A stretch of DNA of 64,000 nucleotides from Pogonophryne albipinna (Eukaryota > Chordata > Actinopteri > Perciformes > Artedidraconidae): assembly GCA_028583405.1 (NCBI GenBank), contig CM053260.1, positions 10,934,660-10,998,659 on the forward strand, written 5' to 3'. Below the pieces are notes generated by a model that saw nothing but the letters and a program-made list of their open reading frames with translations, ran no database searches and was not told where the DNA came from. Below are positions 56,601 through 64,000 of this stretch, one piece after another. Every line of letters starts with the position of its first letter. The first letter of the stretch is position 1. Both the position numbers and the translations under genes were made by a program.

Positions 56601-57858
56601 CCTCTCAACAAGATGCTTGAGATCCTGAAAGTCTATGCCCAAAAGTTAGTACTGTCTCCGCCGCATACCAATTACTGGAAGCACAACAGAGTCCATGGCA
56701 AACTAGGAGGTTTTTCCTGTAAAACCATGCACTCAATGTAAAATCTGACTATTCATCAGAGCTGGTTTGTAACAATGTCTCAAGGCTGATCGGCACCAAG
56801 GTGTTTAAACTCATGTTTTTTCATAGTGACCAAACTTTTTATGTTGTTATTATGGTCTCAAAATCGTATTAACATCTGTAAAAGTAATACTCACTTCTGA
56901 TAACTACCGCAGCATTTGACAAACAGCCAATCAAATCGCAGTTGGGAAACAGGTAATTAGTACCACGTGACATTACATTTGTGTCATCAACTTTCATTGG
57001 CATAGGCTTTGAGCATGCGCACTGTTGTTTGCCCAAATTATTTAATTGTACAAGGATAAGACATTGGTACTTAAAACTGTGAGCGGCATCTTCTTATACA
57101 CCATTTTAAAGGGTTTAATAATAATGTATAACAGAAGCACTTGAGGTGGTTTATGCCATGCAATTATCCAAAGTAATTTTTATTTCTAAATTGATGTATT
57201 CAAGATTATTCAACCTTTATTTAAGTGAGACAGCAATGCTCCACAAGGAAATCCCTTGTAAAAATGCACACATGCCTGCACAAGGATTGTTTCCTTATTA
57301 AAGTGTTGCGTATTGATTATACAGTCTGTAGGAGTGGCAATCATGCAGATTAAGACTGTGAGTGGCAGGTGGGCGAGGAAAACCTGAGCCGTGATTCCTC
57401 CTTTGATTCAGCTTAATTCGAAGAGATTGGCTCAACTATGGTGATGTGCAAGTGCACTTTGGCTGTAGCAATGACAAATAATTAATGAATTTGCAAAATG
57501 AGTCATTCTCCGTTCCTCTACCTCTCTGTGTCACACTTCTTATCACTTGAGGCTGAGTCACAACGTTCCTCAGATGTCATCCCTGATGGAAATGACCTGT
57601 TAATCTTCAGATGCTGAAGCTCTCGTCATGGCTTTCAGGAAATGGATGAATGCAAGCCTCGCAATTATAGTTTAATTCATGCTATCGAGAAGAGGATGTC
57701 TAGGTCAAGAAATGTATAACTGAGGACAGTTATGAAAAAGCATTAATCAACCTGCTGTATACAAACATTCCCCTGCTCTTAATGAGAGATGGGACATAGA
57801 TGGCTCAGTTAAAAGACTGTTGTTTCAAAAGAAAAAAAACTGAAAGAGAGAAATGTCT
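53651..57858. other. Intergenic region upstream of erc2
   Basis: 4.2 kb without a supportable exon. It contains a T-run near 55500 and a degenerate TGTA microsatellite near 56205-56285. Confidence 0.5.
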
Positions 57859-58482
57859 ACCTGTTAAGCCCCGAGCCTGTTTTTCAGGTCTCAGGCTCGA
57901 AAATGACATTGAACAAATGACCTTATCTTCCCTTCTAAAAGGGTTAAATTAATAATATTTTTTCTCAAAGCAAGGCTACATCTGTGAGTTGGATGTAGAA
58001 GTGTCAGAAGCAATATAGATGTTTTTATTTTAAAGTAAATTCAGATTGAACACAGTAAAAAAATGTTAATTATTGTGTCCGTCCAAACAAAAAAAATTAC
58101 TTATAGTGAAAACCACCCTTGAATGATGGGATGGTAGACTAAAAGCTTTAGGAATCCAAACTACAACATATAATAAGTACCCTGTATCAAGACTGATGCA
58201 AAACAAGTGAAATTTGACCTTTTTAGAGAGATTTAGCAACAAAAAAAACACTTGTGGGGTCATTTGGGTGGATTTTCCATATCTCTGGCCCCCCTTGCTC
58301 CATTTTGCTGATTGACATCTCTTTCTAACCGTAAGAGCCAATGGAATCGAGGGGAACTCCCACATACTCCTTATTTGGTAATGTGTGTGTGTGAGACTGA
58401 CGCATAGCCAAAACCGGAAGCTGCGATAACTCTGGTGGCTACCATTAGCAGCTAACTTTTACTCTCCGATTTTTACATTAAA

Positions 58483-58617
58483 ATGGAATTATGGATTATA
58501 AATAATTTTTTCAAATCCACAGAAACATTATCAACCTATGGATTAACCGATTCAGCCGCGTTTTTTCTCGTTCTAATGCCATTGAACAAGTCTTTTGATC
58601 AGATTGACAGCTACGGT
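58483..58617 (+). other. Candidate first exon inside the TIR element
   Basis: An ATG at 58483 opens MELWIINNFFKSTETLSTYG and runs to a GTAAGA donor at 58617; a second donor, AAG/GTACGT, follows about 30 nt later. It might be a first coding exon carried by the transposon or chance. No family recognised. Confidence 0.25.
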
Positions 58618-58976
58618 AAGACGATCTCCCGTAAAAGCTCCGTAAAGGTACGTGTTGTGATGTCTGTGTTTGCTTCCCCTGTCGCGAGTTCGGATCACTC
58701 AGTGATGATACTATACTTAAATAATCTGTGGAACCTCAGCTTTAATCGGATATCTTGTATGTGCAGCTACAATAAGTAATAAGGGTATCTTCTTTTATCT
58801 TGAGTTATGTGCCAAAGTGCGTTAGCATTTTTCGCTCAGGGGTCATTTAGATGCTTCTTATGAGACTTGTGTTTTGTTTTGGTAAACATGGTTTGTATCG
58901 TCAGTTAGCTGAGATTCTTCCTGTTAATCTGGTATAACACATTAATAGGTTCTTAAATATTAAGATGGCCTGAGAC

Positions 58977-59983
58977 TAGTGCTGCGTACCGGTACGCCGA
59001 ACCGGTACTGGACTTGTAAAAACTTTCGGTTCAAGTCCGGTTAAAACCGGAACGTCGGGAACCGGTACTTGGACTCGCAAAAAAACTAGCACTTACGTAT
59101 ATTCTGGTGTCTGTGGTTATTTAAACATGCCCTGATAAATGTTATTCAGCGTCAATAAATGAGTGCTAATCCCAGTGTGCTCAGTGTACAACATCACATG
59201 TCATTTCACCTTCGATTCACGGTTTGAAAACGTAGCATTTCGCCACATGCTAATGCTAACTGGAAGTGAAGAATTTTCAGAATAAAAGTATTAAGTTAAT
59301 AGTGTGAACTTCCGTTTTTTTCAGAATAAAACTGATTTAAATTAAATAGTGTATTTAATTCAAAATTACGCCATATCAACATTGATTTTAATTTCTAACA
59401 GTATGTATGTACATCACTATGTATGTAGTATACTGTATAATGTACACATGTAGAGTTGTAGAAAAGACATGGTGTACAGACAGTATAGTACACTCTGACT
59501 GTACAGTCACTACAGTGTATACTGTATAGCAGGTGTGTAACAGTGTAATGCGTATAGTCTACTCTACACTCTACCTTTCAGCAACGTTTTAGGGATTTAG
59601 GCTCAGTCAGCTCAGGGACTGTTTGGTTACTTTAGTTTGGTAAATGAAATAAATGTTTGAACTTTGTAGAGTTCACTGTAGTTGCTGTCATAAGTCATTT
59701 GTAGACTAAGTGGCAAAAAGTGTTTTTTTTACATTTGTACTTTGTAGAGAAATGTAGACACAAGTTGGAAGGGAGCACAATAAACCTGACGAGTTTGAAT
59801 TTCAGTTGATTATGAGTTTATTTTCAATTGATAATTAGCTCACAATAAGTTCACTTTAGTTACTCACACAACTTGACACAAGCCATGGGTTCAGGTCCGG
59901 ACTTATAAGTCCGGACCTGAACCTGAACCTCTGGACTTGAGTCCGGACCTGAACCTGAATGTGAGTCCAGGTACGCAGCACTA
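58977..59983. mobile_element. hAT-like nonautonomous transposon (1007 bp)
   Basis: The ends are TAGTGCTGCGTACC and ggtacgcagcacta, a 14-bp inverted repeat. The flanks are the 8-bp direct repeat CCTGAGAC (58969-58976 and 59984-59991), the target size of the hAT superfamily. Next to each end are runs of short CCGGAACC/ccggacctgaacctg motifs that can fold back. No transposase frame. It is inserted in the 57859-60045 element. Confidence 0.85.
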
Positions 59984-60045
59984 CCTGAGACACAGTGTCG
60001 TGAAAAAAAAAAACCCGCCGAGGGGGGCTTTGGGGCTTAACAGGT

Positions 60046-61095
60046 TTTAAGTAACAAAGACTGAGTGACCTCCAACAGTCTTTGCGGAGGGTTGATCAGC
60101 ACATTTATATATCATGATGTGAAATACGCTTCACTAGACCTGAAGGGGGAAACAAGTTAGACACCAGTGCTGTAGAGTTGGCCGTCAGGCCTAGCAATAA
60201 ATCCTTGTTAGATCAAAGATTGAGCACTTAAGGCTTCACAACACTTTCATTTATGGGTCAGTTAATAGAAGCTTTAGTGGTGTTTTAACCTTCGTTGACC
60301 TATGTTGCAATCATCTTCAACACAAAATATATCTTGTATGAAGTCCTCACTCGCTTTCTTTTCAAATTGCTTTTGTGCGATTGGTTATTGTCTGGTACAG
60401 AAGGGTCAATAGCTCTCTTGAAACTGGCACTTTCCATTTTGTTTCTCGCAGTTCAACTTCACAAGTAAGAAAAGAAGAGTCTAAATCTTTTAAATACCAT
60501 CGGATATTTCTTCCCGAGATTCTGCTCATATTTTAAGGCTTAGAGATCTGTCAAGCTTTCATAATTTAAATTAGGTCATAGTACAGAGACTGACTTCATT
60601 AACCATTAACCATTGACCTTGTTTTAGCCGCAGAATTAGGTGAAAGTTCAGGTCAATCTTTTCACATCTTAGTGTAGTCTTTGAAAATGATGACCATATG
60701 ATTGACCTTTTAAATGCAGGATTAACATCAAGGATATAGCATTTCTGTTTATTTATATTGGTTTTATTAGGGATTTTTATACTTCCCTATTTTGAGATAG
60801 ACTTTTCATACAGTATATTATTGATTTGTGAAGCCAAATGACAGCCTAAATGCATTGATAATATTTCCAAACCCTTTCCAGACACCAACCCCAACTCAAG
60901 ACTTTAACTTGGTTCATAATGAATTCAAGAGTCTGCCTACCAACGTGACTTCAGCTGCAAAAGGTACCATTTCTAGTCTTTCCTTGTTTCCACTCTTGAA
61001 TACCATTAGTACTTCGTACAGTAATAAATTACATTTGACAGTTAACACTACTTGCTTTTTCAAAGTAGGAACATTTAATTTTTTTTAAATAGAAC
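60046..61095. other. Intergenic AT-rich stretch
   Basis: No exon or defined repeat seen; the plus-strand open frame 60828-61088 lacks any recognisable domain and is not called. Confidence 0.5.
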
Positions 61096-63006
61096 ATATC
61101 TTTTAGATTTGTTATCCCGGGGGACTCCCGAGGCAGTTGCAAGGTACCGACAGGCCCGAAGGGCAGCAGCCTCATCCGTGGCCGAGGCAAAGCAGCGGGT
61201 GTGGGAGAAGTTCGGAGAGGACATGGAGAAGGACTTTCGGGCGGCACCAAAGTTGTTCTGGAAAACTCTCCGACACCTCAGGAGGGGGAAGCAGGGAACC
61301 ATCCAAGCTGTGTACAGTAAGGATGGGACGTTGTTGACCTCAACTGATGGAGTGTTGGGGCGTTGGAAGGAACACTTTGAGGAACTCCTGAACCCGACAA
61401 CTCCGCCCTCTATGTTAGAGGCAGAGCTGGAGTATGACGGGGGATCGGCACCAATCTCCCGGGGGGAGGTCACTGAGGTTGTTAAACAACTCCACAGTGG
61501 CAAAGCCCCGGGGGTGGATGAGATCCGCCCAGAAATGCTGAAGGCTCTGGGTGTTGAGGGACTGTCATGGTTGACACGTCTCATCAACATTGCGTGGAAG
61601 TCGGAAACAGTACCGAAGGAGTGGCAGACCGGGGTGGTGGTTCCCATTTTTAAAAAGGGGGATCAGAGGGTGTGTGCCAATTACAGAGGCATCACACTAC
61701 TCAGCCTCCCCGGGAAAGTTTACTCTAAGGTACTCGAAAGGAGGGTCAGGCCGATTGTCGAACCTCAGATTGAGGAGGAACAATGCGGATTCCGTCCTGG
61801 TCGTGGAACGACGGATCAGCTTTTTACTCTCGCAAGGATCCTGGAGGGGGCCTGGGAGTACGCTTATCCGGTCTACATGTGTTTTGTGGACTTGGAGAAG
61901 GCGTATGACCGGGTTCCCAGGGAGTTACTGTGGGAGGTGCTGCGGGAGTATGGGGTGAGGGGGTCTCTACTCAGGGCCATCCAATCTCTGTACTCCCAAA
62001 GCGAGAGCTGTGTCCGGGTCCTCGGCAGTAAGTCGGACCCATTTCCGGTGAGGGTTGGCCTCCGCCAGGGCTGCGCTTTGTCACCAATCCTGTTTGTAAT
62101 ATACATGGATCGGATTTCGAGGCGTAGTCATGGGGGAGGGGGTCTGCAGTTCGGTGGACTAAGGATTGCACCACTGCTTTTTGCAGATGATGTGGTTCTG
62201 ATGGCTTCATCGGTCTGCGACCTTCAGCACTCACTGGATCGGTTCGCAACCGAGTGTGAAGCGGCTGGGATGAGGATCAGCACCTCCAAATCTGAGGCCA
62301 TGGTTCTCAGCAGGAAACCGATGGACTGTCCACTCCAAGTAGGGAATGAGTCCTTACCCCAAGTGAAGGAGTTCAAGTATCTCGGGGTCTTGTTCTCGAG
62401 TGAGGGAACAATGGAGCGTGAGATGGGCCGGAGAATCGGAGCAGCGGGAGCGGTACTGCAGTCGCTTTACCGCACCGTTGTGACGAAAAGGGAGCTGAGC
62501 CAGAAGGCAAAGCTCTCTGTCTACCAGGCCATTTTCGTTCCTACCCTCACCTATGGTCATGAAGGATGGGTCATGACCGAAAGAACGAGATCGCGGATAC
62601 AAGCGGCCGAGATGGGTTTTCTCCGCAGGGTGGCTGGTGTCTCCCTTAGGGATAAGGTGAGAAGTTCGGTCATCAGGGAGGGACTCGGAGTTGAGCCGCT
62701 CCTCCTTCGCGTCGAAAGGAGCCAGTTGAGGTGGTTCGGGCACCTAGTTAGGATGCCACCTGGGCGCCTCCCTAGGGAGGTGTTCCAGGCACGTCCAGCT
62801 GGGAAGAGACCAAGGGGTAGACCTAGGACCAGGTGGAGGGATTATATCTCTTCGCTGGCCTGGGAGCGCCTTGGGATCCCCCAGTCAGAGCTGGTTGATG
62901 TCGCCAGGGAAAAGGAAGTTTGGGGCTCTCTGCTGGAACTGCTACCCCCCCGACCCGACCACGGATAAGCGGAAGAAGATGGATGGATGGATGGATATCT
63001 TTTAGA
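61096..63006 (+). mobile_element. Rex3-like (RTE-clade) LINE, 5' truncated, with 12-bp target duplication
   Basis: The body (61108-62994) is flanked by ATATCTTTTAGA at 61096-61107 and 62995-63006. The 3' end carries gcggaagaagatggatgg followed by (ATGG)n, the short tandem tail typical of Rex3. The 5' end is truncated, so the endonuclease is absent. It shares its whole 3' third with the copy in erc2 intron 12 at nearly identical sequence. Confidence 0.9.
61109..62968 (+). CDS. Rex3-like reverse transcriptase, 619 uninterrupted codons (N-terminally truncated)
   Basis: The domain order is: connecting region (FGEDMEKDFRAAPKLFWKTL), RT fingers (LHSGKAPGVDEIRPEMLK, VPIFKKGDQRVCANYRGITL), motif A (YMCFVDLEKAYDRVP), motif B (VRVGLRQGCALSPILF), catalytic FADD (APLLFADDVVLMASS), then the thumb and C-terminal region ending LLPPRPDHG with TAA... 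stop at 62966-62968. The first codon is a TTG just inside the insertion junction, so no genuine start exists; the frame is the tail of a longer ORF cut by 5' truncation. Open and young, but without endonuclease. Confidence 0.85.
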   Translation: MLSRGTPEAVARYRQARRAAASSVAEAKQRVWEKFGEDMEKDFRAAPKLFWKTLRHLRRGKQGTIQAVYSKDGTLLTSTDGVLGRWKEHFEELLNPTTPPSMLEAELEYDGGSAPISRGEVTEVVKQLHSGKAPGVDEIRPEMLKALGVEGLSWLTRLINIAWKSETVPKEWQTGVVVPIFKKGDQRVCANYRGITLLSLPGKVYSKVLERRVRPIVEPQIEEEQCGFRPGRGTTDQLFTLARILEGAWEYAYPVYMCFVDLEKAYDRVPRELLWEVLREYGVRGSLLRAIQSLYSQSESCVRVLGSKSDPFPVRVGLRQGCALSPILFVIYMDRISRRSHGGGGLQFGGLRIAPLLFADDVVLMASSVCDLQHSLDRFATECEAAGMRISTSKSEAMVLSRKPMDCPLQVGNESLPQVKEFKYLGVLFSSEGTMEREMGRRIGAAGAVLQSLYRTVVTKRELSQKAKLSVYQAIFVPTLTYGHEGWVMTERTRSRIQAAEMGFLRRVAGVSLRDKVRSSVIREGLGVEPLLLRVERSQLRWFGHLVRMPPGRLPREVFQARPAGKRPRGRPRTRWRDYISSLAWERLGIPQSELVDVAREKEVWGSLLELLPPRPDHG

Positions 63007-64000
63007 GGTAAATGTATTAAAATAGTTGGTTTATCCTGCTTCCACTTATGTATCTAACCAGATGAGGGCAGCAAAGATCCGCAGATGTAACCATTACTGT
63101 TATGCTTTGCTCTGAGGGATATGAAGGCTGCAGAATGGGTTGTGTTAACTGGTCTTTGAGAGTACAACTGCCATATTAAAAAAGAAACAAAGTTGTACAG
63201 AGCCTTTTGTGACTAGAGGAAGATGCTTGACATCTGATAAATGACTTCAAAATATGTCACTTGAGTCAGCATTGGTTGGTTCTTATTACAGGTCTGAAAA
63301 TAAAACAAGTCTGAAAACAAAATACATTTGGGAATCTGTAGCTTACCATGTCCGTTTGTGGCTAACTGCTCAATACTACATAAGCCGCTATAGCACAACA
63401 CAACAGAAAACACAAAATGTCCCCAACTGAAGGGTCTATGATCGAGTTGCATTGTGGATAATGTAGGTTTTGTCAAGGGTGAAAATTCATGGATACCTGT
63501 TTTCTCGGTATACATTTCGATCCTTAAAAAAAAAAACGGTGATATTGTTTTTTAAAAGAATACATAATTTTGCACTGTTTGCATTTACCATAGGCTACAT
63601 TCAAACATGACTGAAGACACGGAAGATGGATGGATGGATGAATATTCCAATTATCTCTCTCTTCCTGACACAAACATGCAGACTCAGTCACAAATCTGAC
63701 ACACTAACACCTCAATCTCTTTGCATTGGCAACTTCCCCTCTCGCTGCTCCTGCTCCCCTCCCACCCACTACAAGTCATCACTGCTTCAGCGAATAAATC
63801 CTGGTCTTATCTGAACACTGAACAGTCTTGTTGAATTCAAATGTTTACTCTTGATCTCTCTTCAGTCTGCAGCAGAGCTATGTACAACTTACCCAGTGTC
63901 GCTATCAGCACTGCAAGGAAAAAGGTGACACAAAAAGGTACACACAAAGACTGAAGACAATAACCACAATATATTCCTTTTCTTTTTATTCTTCTCTCTG
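63007..64000. other. Intergenic right end of the window
   Basis: No gene seen. A (GGAT)n patch at about 63625-63640 with cggaagatggatgg wording may be a very short Rex3 3'-end relic. Confidence 0.45.

Larger units (their letters stand above)
57859..60045. mobile_element. Terminal-inverted-repeat element hosting a nested hAT insertion
   Basis: The left end ACCTGTTAAGCCCC (57859-57872) and the right end ggggcttaacaggt (60032-60045) are perfect 14-bp inverted repeats. No flanking target duplication is obvious unless the internal TTAA is the target. After subtracting the nested element, about 1.2 kb remains. A plus-strand frame at 58483-58779 with two good splice donors lies inside. Confidence 0.6.

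Noticed and set aside
60828..61088. 86-codon plus-strand frame before the Rex3 insertion
   Set aside because: No domain, no splice support, AT-rich context.

Overview
This 64 kb window is vertebrate nuclear DNA, almost certainly from a teleost fish and probably a percomorph. The evidence is intron-rich genes of two vertebrate families with consensus splice sites, long AT-rich introns, long GT and TCTA microsatellites, and a typical fish repeat load: Rex3-like and L2-like LINEs, a DIRS1-like tyrosine-recombinase retrotransposon, hAT-type and TTAA-flanked nonautonomous DNA transposons, and a tRNA-derived SINE. No prokaryotic features were seen.

Layout. Positions 1-1430 hold a broken L2-type LINE (minus strand), followed by a solo LTR at 1770-2277. 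The last five exons of creld1 (plus strand) lie at 2797-4376, with a 3' UTR to about 5545. Tail to tail with it is the main gene, an ERC2 (CAST/ELKS2) orthologue on the minus strand. It runs from a noncoding first exon near 53.5 kb, through 15 coding exons between 42830 and 9684, to a candidate polyadenylation signal at 5666-5671. Spliced by eye with every phase matching, the constitutive exons encode about 1134 residues ending in the ERC tail DDDEGIWA. Most coding exons are too short, or too shifted against the longest open frames, to show as ORFs; I placed them by splice sites and family similarity. Two small in-frame candidate microexons (36 nt and 24 nt) and one well-supported 12-nt microexon also lie in the introns. 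Intron 1 holds a complete-ended but defective DIRS element (44931-50770). Intron 2 holds a broken non-LTR retrotransposon antisense to erc2 (about 34.2-37.8 kb). Intron 12 holds a young Rex3-like insertion.

Upstream of erc2 (53.7-64 kb) I found no convincing host gene. That stretch contains a terminal-inverted-repeat element (57859-60045) with a 1 kb hAT-like element nested inside it, and a 1.9 kb Rex3-like copy with an uninterrupted 619-codon reverse transcriptase frame and a 12-bp target duplication.

The most interesting signals are: the 12-nt microexon, which restores a peptide I recall from mammalian ERC2; a His/Pro/Gln-rich tail of about 190 residues where mammals have a short His run; the DIRS element with its diagnostic terminal and internal complementary repeats and a clean deletion of the RT catalytic core; and the nested DNA transposons. 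Comparisons with other species are from memory of the families, not from a search.
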